Positions 7,899 through 16,978 are shown, counted from the first letter of the stretch. The stretch: 64,000 nucleotides of DNA from Roseibium sp. MMSF_3544 (GCF_030732845.1 NZ_JASHKA010000011.1:124001-188000); one strand, 5' to 3'. Notes: a model not told the origin generated them from the letters alone. Translations and numbers: made by a program.

Positions 7899-8951
7899 GT
7901 GTACGGGTTTTGCGTGTCCGCCCCTAAGGTCGTTGAAGACAAAGAAAAAGTGTCTAAATATCAAGAGTATAAGTTCGCAGTCGCGCCGATGATGGAGTGG
8001 ACCGACAGGCACTGCCGTGCATTTCACCGGCAGTTGTCGCGCCATGCGCTGCTTTATACCGAAATGGTGACGACAGGCGCGGTCATACATGGTGACCGGG
8101 ACCACTTGCTTGGCTTTTCTGATCTGGAGCACCCGATCGCGTGCCAATTAGGCGGGTCCGACCCCAAGGATATGGCTGCTTCGGCGCGGATTGTTGCGGC
8201 TTACGGATATGACGAGGTCAACATCAATGTCGGCTGTCCGTCCGACCGCGTGCAATCGGGCCGCTTCGGCGCTTGCCTGATGCGGGAGCCGGATCTGGTT
8301 GCAGCTTGTGTCAAGGCCATGAAAGACGCCGTCGATATTCCCGTGACCGTCAAGTGCCGGATCGGTGTTGATGACCAGGACCCGGAAGAAGCGCTCGACC
8401 GAATCGCTGATGCGGTTTTCGGTGCGGGCACAGATGCACTTTGGGTGCATGCCCGAAAGGCTTGGCTCAAGGGGTTGAGCCCGAAAGAAAACAGAGACAT
8501 TCCGCCGCTCGACTACGACCGGGTCATGCGCCTGAAGCGCCGTTACCCTGAAAAGTTCATCGGGCTGAATGGCGGCCTTCAATCGCTCGATCAGGCCCTG
8601 CCATACCTTGAGGAACTCGATGGTCTGATGTTCGGCCGCGCGGCCTATCACACGCCGCAGATCATGGGTGACGTCGACCGCAGGCTGTACGGCGCTACAG
8701 CTGATGATGTTTCTCCCTGGGAGGCGGTCAGGGCTCATATGGACTATCTGGAAGAGCAGTTGGCGCAAGGGGTTAAACTGGCGCATATGACCCGACACAT
8801 GCTGGGTCTCTTTCACGGGCGTCCTGGAGCGCGGTCATGGCGGCGTATTCTGACCGTCGAGGCGATCAAACCGGGCGCGGGTCTGGAAGTTGTCGAGAAG
8901 GCTTTGGCGGCCGTCAGTCCGGCGGGCTATGACGTGGAGGCTGCTGAGTAA
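7899..8951 (+). CDS. dusA: tRNA-dihydrouridine(20/20a) synthase DusA
   Basis: 350 residues from a GTG; another GTG five codons later is equally possible. The product begins its conserved core with FAVAPMMEWTDRHCR, has the FMN-barrel catalytic Cys126 (GACLM), KCRIG, and the SWRRILTVEA tail typical of DusA. It reduces uridine in the D-loop of tRNAs using NADPH and FMN. The 5' end of dusA is a documented attachment site for a family of integrases, and the duplicated leader and 5' codons at 5641-5828 fit such an event. The gene itself appears intact, as expected when an element re-forms the reading frame. Confidence 0.93.
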   Translation: MYGFCVSAPKVVEDKEKVSKYQEYKFAVAPMMEWTDRHCRAFHRQLSRHALLYTEMVTTGAVIHGDRDHLLGFSDLEHPIACQLGGSDPKDMAASARIVAAYGYDEVNINVGCPSDRVQSGRFGACLMREPDLVAACVKAMKDAVDIPVTVKCRIGVDDQDPEEALDRIADAVFGAGTDALWVHARKAWLKGLSPKENRDIPPLDYDRVMRLKRRYPEKFIGLNGGLQSLDQALPYLEELDGLMFGRAAYHTPQIMGDVDRRLYGATADDVSPWEAVRAHMDYLEEQLAQGVKLAHMTRHMLGLFHGRPGARSWRRILTVEAIKPGAGLEVVEKALAAVSPAGYDVEAAE

Positions 8952-8961
8952 CAGGGCCGGA

Positions 8962-9675
8962 TCAGGGGGTCATGATCAGCTGGTCGCCTTCAATCCGCCA
9001 GCTCCTGAGCCGGTCGAGCGCCGTCAGCCCCAACAGGCTGCCTTCCAGTGAGCCTTCACGGGCGACAAAAGCTCGAATGTTGCGGAGCGTGTGATCGCCG
9101 ACCGTAATCGTGTCGATGCGAATGGGCGCGACCATGGTGCGACCGTTGGCCGTCGAGACGGGTACGGTGAACATGAGATCCTCGGGATGAAACCCGGCTC
9201 TGCGCGAATCGTCATAGGTCAACACAACCGCGCTGGCGCCAGTATCGAGCAGGAAATGTGTCCGCTCACCGTTGACACGGCCGTCAACAACGAAATGACC
9301 ACTGGCATCGCGAACGATCAGGATAGACCCGTCAGGCTGCGTGACGGCCATCCCGGGCGCCAATGCGCCAAGCACGCGATAGCCGACCTGAACGAGATCT
9401 GTGCGGTACGTATAGCCAACGACCAGGAGGGCGCACAGGCCGCCCCAGAAGAAGATGCCTTGCAGGACTTCACGGAACCTCGGCTGACCGAAGATGAAAC
9501 TTGCCAGCAACACAGCCGCAATTGCCGAAAGGCCGACAATGCGCGGACCGGTGGTGTCAAAATTGGCGTTGGCGGGATCGGTTGGATCGCCGAAAACGGC
9601 GAAAAAGACCACCACGCCAAGAATGATGATCAAAATGGCAAGCACGATACCGCGGATTTGTCCCGGACCCGGCAT
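8962..9675 (-). CDS. Membrane-anchored retropepsin-like aspartic protease (TIGR02281)
   Basis: 237 residues from ATG in a TGATG junction with the DUF1289 gene (a GTG sits one codon earlier). Three hydrophobic segments occupy roughly residues 8-30, 45-65 and 75-95, followed by a periplasmic domain with the single aspartic protease motif LLDTGAS. The family (TIGR02281, clan AA) is widespread in alphaproteobacteria; its substrates are not known. Retropepsin-type proteases act as dimers, each subunit giving one Asp. It is co-transcribed with DUF1289. Confidence 0.85.
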   Translation of the reverse strand: MPGPGQIRGIVLAILIIILGVVVFFAVFGDPTDPANANFDTTGPRIVGLSAIAAVLLASFIFGQPRFREVLQGIFFWGGLCALLVVGYTYRTDLVQVGYRVLGALAPGMAVTQPDGSILIVRDASGHFVVDGRVNGERTHFLLDTGASAVVLTYDDSRRAGFHPEDLMFTVPVSTANGRTMVAPIRIDTITVGDHTLRNIRAFVAREGSLEGSLLGLTALDRLRSWRIEGDQLIMTP

Positions 9676-9863
9676 CACTCACCGCCTTCTTCGCCCGGTG
9701 CAATGCGGCGGCTGCTCAGGTCGGACATGATATTCGCGCGTTCTTCTTCGCTGAAATGTGTCCAACCGGCGATTTCTTCGAGCGAGCGCAGACAACCGGC
9801 GCATAGACCGGTGTCCTGATCGATCTGACAGTATTGAATGCAAGGCGAGTTCATGAGGCCCAT
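9675..9863 (-). CDS. DUF1289 family small cysteine protein
   Basis: About 62 residues from the ATG at 9863; a longer frame to 9917 and a shorter start at 9854 exist, and none has a clear ribosome site. The DUF1289 signature SPCIxxC...TGLCAGCLRSLEEIAGW is complete, with four cysteines that probably bind a metal or Fe-S centre. Role unknown in the family. Overlaps the protease gene by one base. Confidence 0.85.
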   Translation of the reverse strand: MGLMNSPCIQYCQIDQDTGLCAGCLRSLEEIAGWTHFSEEERANIMSDLSSRRIAPGEEGGE

Positions 9864-9925
9864 ATGGCGACAGATTGTGGTTTTGCCAAGACGGGAATGC
9901 GTCCGGCAGATACTCAAAAGCGGCG

Positions 9926-11113
9926 TCAGCGCGCTCCAGAATAAGTGAAGGGTGCCGTGACGATGTTGACAGGCAAGGCGACAGTATTGCCGACAAACGT
10001 TCCAAGGCTGTCACCGAGAGTGGCGCCACGGGTCGCGTTGGTTCTGGCGCGCAGGCCAGATTGCCCCAGCGTGCTTCGGAATTGCGGACTGAGCTGCGCC
10101 AGCTGGGCAAATTTGGAGTGGTTTGCGGCGTCAAGTGAATCGAGCTCGGTCACGTCGATCACGATTGCTCCCAACTCCGCAAGCTCCTCATCATTGGAAT
10201 AGGCCCCGACACGCTCCTTGCCGCCGGCGATTGCCCTGGAGACGCGTAGGGCCTTGTCGTCTCGAGACACCACGACGACGTAAGGGTTTGCCGGTGTGCC
10301 GAGCTTTTTGAGCTGAGCCTTGAAGAGATCGATATCGATGTCGGGCGCTGCGAGAATGACCAGATCAAGCTTTCCTTCAAGCGCTTTGCGTTGTGCCGGG
10401 CTTGACTGGATGGCTGTTTCCATGAGCAGCCAGTTCCCCATGGAATGGGCAAGGATCGTGATTTCTTCCGCGTTGGTTTTCGCAAGCAGAAGCATTGTCT
10501 CCGCCAGTGACTGGCGGGCGATCGCGGCGCTGTTCAGGTCGTACACATAGTCCTGGAGCTTTCCGCGGGACGCCCAGGTGAACAGGACCGGTACGCCGTC
10601 AATGTCACCGTCATGAACAACCTGGACAAAGCGGTAAAGCGCCTCGGGAAACAGCGTGTTGTAGCCGTGAATGAATAGGAAGACCTTGCGCTCGCCCTTG
10701 GGCAGCTTTGCCAGTTTTCTGTTGATTTCACGTGCAAAGGCATCCTGGTTATCGATGTAACCGGCGTCCCGGGCGACAAATTCTGTCTCTGGATCGCCCG
10801 GCAGGCTCTTGGGCCACTCAACCTGGCTCGGCTCGTGGCTCGGCGGCACGGAAATGGTCGCGTGCGCATAATTGACCTGCGTGGACCGTTCTCCGCTGAA
10901 ATAAGTATCCGGGCGGCTGTCGCGTTCGCGGGTCGTGACAACCATGATGTCATGCGACGTTGCGCCAGCTGCTGGTGTTTCATTCAAGGCGAGCGCCCCG
11001 ACGTCCGGCCGGCTACCGCAGGCGGCCAGCGAAAACAGGACGGCCAGCAGGACCAGAACCCGTACCGGCCACGCGCCCGTATCGCTCGTCTTGTTCAATG
11101 TGATGTGTGCCAT
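9926..11113 (-). CDS. Lipoprotein alpha/beta hydrolase (DUF900-like)
   Basis: 395 residues from the ATG at 11113; the longer frame would overlap cobS. The N-terminus is a lipoprotein signal ending in LAAC, so the protein is predicted to be anchored to a membrane on the periplasmic side. The alpha/beta hydrolase features of the DUF900 family are present: FIHGYNT (oxyanion region) and the nucleophile elbow AHSMGN with its serine, and a long C-terminal extension. Esterase or lipase-like activity is likely, substrate unknown. Confidence 0.8.
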   Translation of the reverse strand: MAHITLNKTSDTGAWPVRVLVLLAVLFSLAACGSRPDVGALALNETPAAGATSHDIMVVTTRERDSRPDTYFSGERSTQVNYAHATISVPPSHEPSQVEWPKSLPGDPETEFVARDAGYIDNQDAFAREINRKLAKLPKGERKVFLFIHGYNTLFPEALYRFVQVVHDGDIDGVPVLFTWASRGKLQDYVYDLNSAAIARQSLAETMLLLAKTNAEEITILAHSMGNWLLMETAIQSSPAQRKALEGKLDLVILAAPDIDIDLFKAQLKKLGTPANPYVVVVSRDDKALRVSRAIAGGKERVGAYSNDEELAELGAIVIDVTELDSLDAANHSKFAQLAQLSPQFRSTLGQSGLRARTNATRGATLGDSLGTFVGNTVALPVNIVTAPFTYSGAR

Positions 11114-11141
11114 ATTCAGTCGCTGCCCGGACGTCACCTTT

Positions 11142-12014
11142 TCAAGGCACCATAAGCATCCCGGCCAAGAATCCAAGCCCGCAGATTTGCTGAAGGGCAC
11201 CTAAAACATCGCCCGTGACGCCGCCGACCTTTTCAACTGCAAGTCTGCCGATCCCGTAAGCTGCACCAAGGGCGACAGCAATCCCGAGCGCGAGCGCAGG
11301 AAAAGACAGAAGCAGCACAGCGGGGATCATCAGCGGAAGAGTTATGAACAGAGCCTCGCGCAGCGTTCGCGAGGTCGGTTTTCCAAACCGGGCGGCAAGA
11401 CCTTCAGGGCGCGCGAGCGGCCTTTGGGTCCACTGCCAGACCAGCAAGGTCCGGGACAGCGCTTCGCTGGTCAGGAACAGGAGCGCAGCGTCGGCGGGAG
11501 AAAATCTTTGCCAGAGGGCCGCCAGAAGTGAAATCCGAAGAAGCGTGGAGACTGTCAGAGCAAGTGCGCCGAAAGCACCAATCCGGCTGTCTTTCATGAT
11601 TTCGAGGCGCTTTTCGCGAGATGCACCACCGAAGAAACCGTCTGCAACGTCACTCAAGCCGTCTTCATGCAGCGCACCCGTAGTCGCTGCCAGCAACGCG
11701 ACAGCCAGGGTGGCAACGGCAAACGACGGCAAGTGCGTATAGGCAAGGACCATTCCCAAAGCGGCCGCAGGTAACGCAACCGTCACGCCGGCGAGCGGTG
11801 CGGATCTTGCGATCCTGTCAAACTTCGGGGGCGCAGCAGGGTCGTCGGCGGAATTGACCTTTGGAAGCGGCAGCCGCGAAAAGAAGCGGACGCAGGCCGC
11901 CGTATCGGCTGCCAGTCCGGAAAAGCCGGATAACATCGCGCCATGACCGTTCGTTTGCCGGATTGAATCGGGTTTCGCCTGAGAATTGGGGTTTTGGTCG
12001 GTTTCAGTACCCAT
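11142..12014 (-). CDS. cobS: Adenosylcobinamide-GDP ribazoletransferase CobS
   Basis: 290 residues, polytopic membrane protein. The CobS/CobV signature DGLSDVADGFFGG and the following SRIGAFG are present, after about 25 residues of extra hydrophilic N-terminus. It joins adenosylcobinamide-GDP with alpha-ribazole phosphate in the last steps of vitamin B12 assembly. Divergent from cobT, which makes the alpha-ribazole phosphate, across a 105-bp promoter region; the two act in consecutive reactions. Confidence 0.93.
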   Translation of the reverse strand: MGTETDQNPNSQAKPDSIRQTNGHGAMLSGFSGLAADTAACVRFFSRLPLPKVNSADDPAAPPKFDRIARSAPLAGVTVALPAAALGMVLAYTHLPSFAVATLAVALLAATTGALHEDGLSDVADGFFGGASREKRLEIMKDSRIGAFGALALTVSTLLRISLLAALWQRFSPADAALLFLTSEALSRTLLVWQWTQRPLARPEGLAARFGKPTSRTLREALFITLPLMIPAVLLLSFPALALGIAVALGAAYGIGRLAVEKVGGVTGDVLGALQQICGLGFLAGMLMVP

Positions 12015-12119
12015 CAGGCCGGTCCTGTGCTTGAGTTTTCTCGACGCGCCGTTATAGATCAGCCGCCTAAGAGGACCAAGTATCGGGTCGAAATCGTCAA
12101 AACAAACGGGAAAAAGAAC

Positions 12120-13142
12120 ATGTCCCTATCCGAAACCGCGCTGCCATTCGACGATATCCGCAACCTGGTGAAATCCATGCCGGGCCCTGATGAGGCAGCG
12201 CTGCAAAAGGTCAAGGAACGGGACAGTCAGCTGACCAAACCGGCAGGATCGCTCGGGCGGCTGGAGGAGATCGCTGAATGGCTGGCGGCCTGGTCCGGAA
12301 CCGCACCGCCAAAAGTCACCCGCCCGATGGTTGCGATCTTTGCAACTGCGCACGGTGTCGCCGACGAAGGCGTATCCGCCTTTCCGAGTGCCGTGAACAA
12401 GCAGATGGTGGAAAACTTTTCTGCCGGCGGTGCTGCAATCAACCAGATCTGCCGGATCAACGATGTCGGTCTCAAGGTTTTTGATCTGGCTGTCGACATG
12501 CCGACGCCAAGCATCACCAGCGAAGATGCGATGGACGAAGCAAACTGTGCCGCGACGATGGCCTATGGCATGGAAGCGCTCGCCGGCGGCATTGACCTGA
12601 TTTGCCTTGGTGAAATGGGTATCGGAAACACCACCGTTGCCGCAGCCGTTTTCCATGCGCTTTTCGGCGGTGATGCCGCTGACTGGATTGGCCGGGGCAC
12701 CGGTGTTGACGATGAAGGTTTGGCACGCAAGCGAGACGCAGTCGAAAAGGCGGTTGCCAGACTGAATGGCGAGAGCGACCCGTTAGAGATCCTTCGCAGG
12801 GTTGGCGGCCGCGAAATCGCCGCCATGGCGGGCCTGATCATCGCCGCGCGCCTGCAGCGCGTTCCGGTTGTTGTGGACGGCTTTGTCACGACTGCTGCGG
12901 CGGCCGTCGTGTTCTCGATGGACCCGGCGGGTCTCGATCACTGCCTGTTCGCGCATGTTTCCGCAGAACACGCTCATTCCAGGGTTCTTGAACGCATGGG
13001 TAAGGATGCCCTGTTCGACTTCGGGATGCGGCTTGGCGAAGGATCGGGCGCTGCGCTTGCGACCGGCATCATCAAGGCAGCTGCCGAGATGCATTCCGGT
13101 ATGGCAACGTTTGCCGATGCCGGTGTTTCGGAAAAGTCCTAG
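12120..13142 (+). CDS. cobT: Nicotinate-nucleotide-dimethylbenzimidazole phosphoribosyltransferase CobT
   Basis: 340 residues from the ATG at 12120; the upstream frame extension crosses the promoter region and is rejected. Features include KPAGSLGRLE near the N-terminus, GEMGIGNTT in the middle and the C-terminal LGEGSGAALA, which carries the catalytic glutamate of the family. It transfers phosphoribose to dimethylbenzimidazole for the lower ligand of cobalamin. Divergent from cobS. No cobalamin riboswitch was recognised in the shared 105-bp gap. Confidence 0.93.
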   Translation: MSLSETALPFDDIRNLVKSMPGPDEAALQKVKERDSQLTKPAGSLGRLEEIAEWLAAWSGTAPPKVTRPMVAIFATAHGVADEGVSAFPSAVNKQMVENFSAGGAAINQICRINDVGLKVFDLAVDMPTPSITSEDAMDEANCAATMAYGMEALAGGIDLICLGEMGIGNTTVAAAVFHALFGGDAADWIGRGTGVDDEGLARKRDAVEKAVARLNGESDPLEILRRVGGREIAAMAGLIIAARLQRVPVVVDGFVTTAAAAVVFSMDPAGLDHCLFAHVSAEHAHSRVLERMGKDALFDFGMRLGEGSGAALATGIIKAAAEMHSGMATFADAGVSEKS

Positions 13143-13166
13143 GGCACCGAAACCTCGCGAGGAAGC

Positions 13167-13197
13167 GTGTGAAAAGCGGGCCATTTGCCCGGCCAGC
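13167..13197 (+). repeat. Short dispersed repeat related to the dusA leader
   Basis: GTGTGAAAAGCGGGCC-ATTTGCCCGGCCAGC aligns with TTTTGAAAAGCGGCCAATTTTGCTATCCAGC inside the 5641 and 7806 repeats. It lies between the convergent cobT and kinase genes and contains a small GGGC/GCCC hairpin. It suggests the dusA leader repeats belong to a family of short intergenic repeats. Confidence 0.45.
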
Positions 13198-13268
13198 CAC
13201 AAACAGGCCGCGAGGCAAAGTCATCTTGGCGCCAAATCTGTGAGGTTTTGGAGGCCGTACCGCTGGCG

Positions 13269-14882
13269 TCAGGCTGTCTGGGCGTTCTTGAGCCGCGGAC
13301 CCGATGCGTGTTTTTCAGGCACGCCGCCTTCCTCGACATAGTTCATGTTTCGCGACGGCGGCAGGCTCACGGTGACTTCCGTACCTTCGCGCAACTTGGA
13401 CTTAATCGTGAACTTGCCATCGTGCATGTTGACGAGCGCCTGCACGATCGACAGACCGAGCCCGGTTCCAGGTTCAGCACTCTTTATGGCGTGAGATCCC
13501 TGGCCGAACGCTTCCAGAACCGTCGGGATTTCCTCTTCCGGAATTCCAGGTCCGCTGTCGCGGATGGACACATACTGGCCGCCATCGCTTGTCGGCCCCA
13601 GAATGACGCGAACTTCTCCACCCACAGGCGTGAACTTGACTGCGTTGGACAAGAGGTTGAGAACGACTTGCCTCAGAGCGCGTTCGTCGGCCCAAACCCG
13701 CGGCAGATCCGCCTGATGAGATTGATGCAGCGCGATCGACTTCGCCTTTGCGCGCACTTTCATCATCGTCCCGCATTCTGCAACGACGTTTTCCAGGTAG
13801 ATCGGCTCTTCATGCAGTTCATGCCGACCTGCCTCAATGCGGGACAGATCGAGGATCTCGTTTATGAGGTTGAGAAGATGTTCGCCTGAGCCGTGAATGT
13901 CTTCAGCGTAAGACCGGTAATTCTTGTTTGCCATCGGTCCGAGGACTTCGTCCTTCATGATTTCCGAAAAGCCGAGAATGGCGTTGAGCGGTGTGCGCAG
14001 TTCGTGGCTCATCGTGGCAAGGAAGCGCGATTTTGCCAGGTTCGCCGCTTCCGCACGGCGGCGCGCTTCGTCCGACATGGCGTTGGCGGTTTCAAGTTCG
14101 GCGATCAGATGGTCCTTGTCGGCCCGATATTCCAGCATCGTGTTCGCATTTTTGAGGAGCTGGTTGCCGAGGATCAGGAAGAACCCCTGGGCGCCGATCG
14201 CCATCGCCGCGAGCGTATAGTGCACCGCGCTTGATTGCTGAAGGAAACTGAACGTTACCACGAGTGTAATCGGCAACGTGCTGGCAAGCAGGCACTTCGG
14301 CAGATTGGCCGACTGCATGGTGTTCATTGCAATGACGATCAGCAGCGTCGCAAAGTGGAAGATGACCAGTCCTTCACCAGCGCCGCTTGCCTTTGGCATC
14401 AGGAAGAACAGCGCCCAGCTGCAGCCATAGATCAGGTCGCCGATCACGAACCTGCGGTGCCAGATGACCCGCACTTTCTGGTCAGAAGGCGCTTTTTCGT
14501 ATGAATGGCTGATCATCACCATCAGGAAATGGGTGCAGACCGTGACCAGAAACCACGCACCCATGAAATGGGGATTGATCCACAGCGAGGAGATGGCGGC
14601 AACAATCAGTGCCAGCAGCGGGGCAGCAAAGGCCGCGTTGATGCGAGTGTCGGCAAAGAGATGCTGACGTTCGTGCTCGAACGTCGAATGGCGATTTTCT
14701 GGCGCACCGAGACGGCTGCGAATGTCCCTGACTGAACGCGCCATCTCGCGGCGCCGAATGGCGCGCTGCCTGTTTATGGCGAATGCTTCGCCACCGATTT
14801 CTGACGCATCCGATTTCATTTGCCGCCCGCACGGTATTGATTTCGTTATTGTGATACTGCGTGTTTTTTCACTCTGACTCAC
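13269..14882 (-). CDS. Membrane sensor histidine kinase (PleC/PdhS-like)
   Basis: 537 residues (an ATG at 14819 is an alternative start). Five to six hydrophobic segments between residues 85 and 230 form a membrane sensor. A short coiled linker follows, then the HisKA H-box SHELRTPLNAILGFSE, N-box NLLSNAVKF, G1 DSGPGIP and G2 GTGLGLS. The kinase core is very close in pattern to the PleC/PdhS/DivJ kinases that feed the CtrA cell-cycle pathway in alphaproteobacteria, but no PAS domain is evident. There is no adjacent response regulator, as is common for that group. Convergent with cobT. Confidence 0.8.
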   Translation of the reverse strand: MSQSEKTRSITITKSIPCGRQMKSDASEIGGEAFAINRQRAIRRREMARSVRDIRSRLGAPENRHSTFEHERQHLFADTRINAAFAAPLLALIVAAISSLWINPHFMGAWFLVTVCTHFLMVMISHSYEKAPSDQKVRVIWHRRFVIGDLIYGCSWALFFLMPKASGAGEGLVIFHFATLLIVIAMNTMQSANLPKCLLASTLPITLVVTFSFLQQSSAVHYTLAAMAIGAQGFFLILGNQLLKNANTMLEYRADKDHLIAELETANAMSDEARRRAEAANLAKSRFLATMSHELRTPLNAILGFSEIMKDEVLGPMANKNYRSYAEDIHGSGEHLLNLINEILDLSRIEAGRHELHEEPIYLENVVAECGTMMKVRAKAKSIALHQSHQADLPRVWADERALRQVVLNLLSNAVKFTPVGGEVRVILGPTSDGGQYVSIRDSGPGIPEEEIPTVLEAFGQGSHAIKSAEPGTGLGLSIVQALVNMHDGKFTIKSKLREGTEVTVSLPPSRNMNYVEEGGVPEKHASGPRLKNAQTA

Positions 14883-14951
14883 TATTCCTTAAGATCGTCC
14901 TCAAGATCGTGGTAAGGATTCGGTTAAACGACTGTCTCAAGGTGCAACTCT

Positions 14952-15590
14952 TTGTCTTGCATAAAGAATTCGGAAGAACTCGACGCACTCGTGCAGAACA
15001 TTCGCGATTGCCAAAAGTGCGTTGAAGCACCGATTGGATCGCCGCTTCCGCACGCGGCTCGACCAGTGTTGCAAGTTTCGGGTGCGGCAAGGCTTTGCAT
15101 TTGCGGTCAAGCGCCCGGGACCCGGGTCCACCAGAGCGGGAAGCCGTTCACTGATCCGTCCGGAGACCGGCTCAGAAACTGGATGGGAATTGGTGAGGAG
15201 GTTTTCTACGATCCGGACCGCCTTGCCATCATACCGATGGGGTTCTGCTTTCCTGGCCTGGATGCAAAGGGCGGAGATCTGCCGCCACGCAAGGAGTGCC
15301 GGAACCTCTGGCACGACCAACTGTTTTCTGAAATGCCCCAGATCGAACTGGTCCTCGTCATCGGACAATATGCGCAGGCATATCACCTTGGGCCTGGACG
15401 AAGGAAGTCGCTGACGGAGACCGTGGCACACTGGCAAACCTATTTCGAAGCGCCCGTTAAAGTCGGCACGCCGAAAGTGTTGCCGCTGCCGCACCCGTCC
15501 TGGCGGAACAATGCCTGGCTCAAAAAGAACCCCTGGTTCGAAAGCGACTTGCTGCCGGTCTTGCGCCGCGAAGTTTCCCGGCTTGTGTGA
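14952..15590 (+). CDS. Uracil-DNA glycosylase-family protein (probable Fe-S)
   Basis: 212 residues from a TTG start with AAGGTG 8 nt upstream. The fold signature GQAPGTRVHQSGKPFTDPSG and the C-terminal LPLPHPSWR motif mark the uracil-DNA glycosylase superfamily. Cysteines at CQKC near residue 20 and a C-x16-C pair near residues 98-115 resemble the 4Fe-4S ligands of family 4/5 enzymes. Family proteins excise uracil or deaminated bases, although this subgroup is usually annotated only at family level. Monocistronic. Confidence 0.75.
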   Translation: MSCIKNSEELDALVQNIRDCQKCVEAPIGSPLPHAARPVLQVSGAARLCICGQAPGTRVHQSGKPFTDPSGDRLRNWMGIGEEVFYDPDRLAIIPMGFCFPGLDAKGGDLPPRKECRNLWHDQLFSEMPQIELVLVIGQYAQAYHLGPGRRKSLTETVAHWQTYFEAPVKVGTPKVLPLPHPSWRNNAWLKKNPWFESDLLPVLRREVSRLV

Positions 15591-15756
15591 TAAGGCATGA
15601 TTGAAATGAGCGGCTTTCGAAAAAAATTCTCTTTTCCGTGACATTTGACAGGCTCATTGGAAAAGCGTTACGTGGTTCCTATCTCATTTGAAATCATTTC
15701 CTGCGAGGCCGGGATCTCCGTCAGGAAAGCCATCACTAGTCTTGGAAGCCATTACG

Positions 15757-16245
15757 ATGATCGACCGAATAGACCGACGCATTCTGTCCATCCTTCAGGA
15801 GGACTGCACGGTTCCGGTTGCCGAGATTGGGCGCCGTGTGGGTCTGTCGACGACACCTTGCTGGCGGCGGATTCAGAAGATGGAAGAAGACGGGGTCATC
15901 ACAGGACGCGTTGCGTTGCTGGATCCCGCCAAGGTCAATGCAAAGGTGACGGCCTTTGTCGCGATCACAACCAGTCAGCATTCCGAAGACTGGCTAAAGA
16001 AATTCGCCGATGTCATTCAGGAATTTCCCGAAGTCGTGGAATTCTATCGCATGGCCGGGCAGGTCGATTATCTGCTTCGGGTTGCCGTGCCAGACATTGA
16101 AGCCTACGACGCATTTTACAAGAAGCTCATCGCCAGAATTGACATTTCGGACGTCTCAACCACGTTTGCGATGGAGCAGATCAAAAACACCACCGCACTT
16201 CCCCTGTCTTATGTTGCAGCGGAGAAACCTCGGTCGGAAACGTGA
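15757..16245 (+). CDS. Lrp/AsnC-family transcriptional regulator
   Basis: 162 residues from the ATG at 15757, which has GGAAG at proper distance; the frame extends 23 codons upstream without support. The N-terminal winged helix (IDRRILSILQED...VGLSTTPCWRRIQKMEEDGVI) and the C-terminal RAM ligand domain (GQVDYLLRV) are complete. It should form octamers that respond to an amino acid. The target is unknown; the neighbours give no clear clue. Confidence 0.9.
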   Translation: MIDRIDRRILSILQEDCTVPVAEIGRRVGLSTTPCWRRIQKMEEDGVITGRVALLDPAKVNAKVTAFVAITTSQHSEDWLKKFADVIQEFPEVVEFYRMAGQVDYLLRVAVPDIEAYDAFYKKLIARIDISDVSTTFAMEQIKNTTALPLSYVAAEKPRSET

Positions 16246-16270
16246 AGCTGACTGACTTCCCGTTGGTTGC

Positions 16271-16915
16271 TCAGACTGATGTCAGTGGATGCCTTGCAAA
16301 GAAACGTGCGGCCTCTGCATCTGTGACAGGTTCTCCGGAAAAGATCTCGGCATAGTAACGCATCCGTTTGAGCCGCGGTTCCAGGGGATCGCTGGGTCCG
16401 TCCTTCTTCATCGATATATAGCCGATCTGTGTCTGGTAGACCGTGTTGGCCCGAACACTGGCATAGACCGGATCGGTGCCGAAGCGTTCAAACATCGCCT
16501 GGAAGGCATCGACACGAACTCGGTCGGCTTCCTCCAGCATTCCGGCAAGCCTTGTGTCCGTATGCGCCCAGTTGCGCACCGCGAACTCAAGACGGGAATC
16601 GAACAGCTCCGGCAACAGCCACAGGTCAAAGACGTTGAGGATCGCTTCGGCTATGGTCTCCGCATAGGCCTCTGTCTGTTTGACGAGATTGCCTGTGTTC
16701 TTGGACTGCCATAGGGCGATCAGAGCGTTGAGAAGGTCATTCCGGTCGGCGAAGTGGCCGTAGAAACTCGTGCGCGACAGACCGAGCCGCTCGGAGAGCG
16801 GCATGACCTTGACCGCGTCGATGCCGCTTTCCAGAAGGGCTTCATAGGCTGCCTGGATCCAGACGTCCCGGGTCCCCCGCCAACCGCTGGTTTTTTCGAT
16901 CAAAAGCTCGCTCAT
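16271..16915 (-). CDS. TetR-family regulator of the demethylase cluster
   Basis: 214 residues from the ATG at 16915. The N-terminal helix-turn-helix reads ALLESGIDAVKVMPLSERLGLSRTSFYGHFADRNDL, classical TetR, followed by a helical ligand domain. It is divergent from the flavin demethylase gene, and the 168-bp gap contains two dyads (16959-16970, 16979-16992) suited to a TetR dimer. It probably represses itself and the degradation cluster until the substrate or a product is present (inference). Confidence 0.87.
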   Translation of the reverse strand: MSELLIEKTSGWRGTRDVWIQAAYEALLESGIDAVKVMPLSERLGLSRTSFYGHFADRNDLLNALIALWQSKNTGNLVKQTEAYAETIAEAILNVFDLWLLPELFDSRLEFAVRNWAHTDTRLAGMLEEADRVRVDAFQAMFERFGTDPVYASVRANTVYQTQIGYISMKKDGPSDPLEPRLKRMRYYAEIFSGEPVTDAEAARFFARHPLTSV

Positions 16916-16958
16916 GAAGGCTCGATAACAGCCGAAACCGGGTTTGACAATGAAAATT

Positions 16959-16970
16959 GACACTAGTGTT
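16959..16970. promoter_or_regulatory. Candidate TetR operator 1
   Basis: GACACTAGTGTT, with a perfect 10-bp palindrome ACACTAGTGT in its centre, in the divergent promoter region between the TetR gene and the demethylase gene. Confidence 0.5.
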
Positions 16971-16978
16971 TTCAAAAG

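Noticed and set aside
12014-12120. Cobalamin riboswitch between cobS and cobT
   Set aside because: Only about 105 bp and no B12-box-like sequence was recognised.
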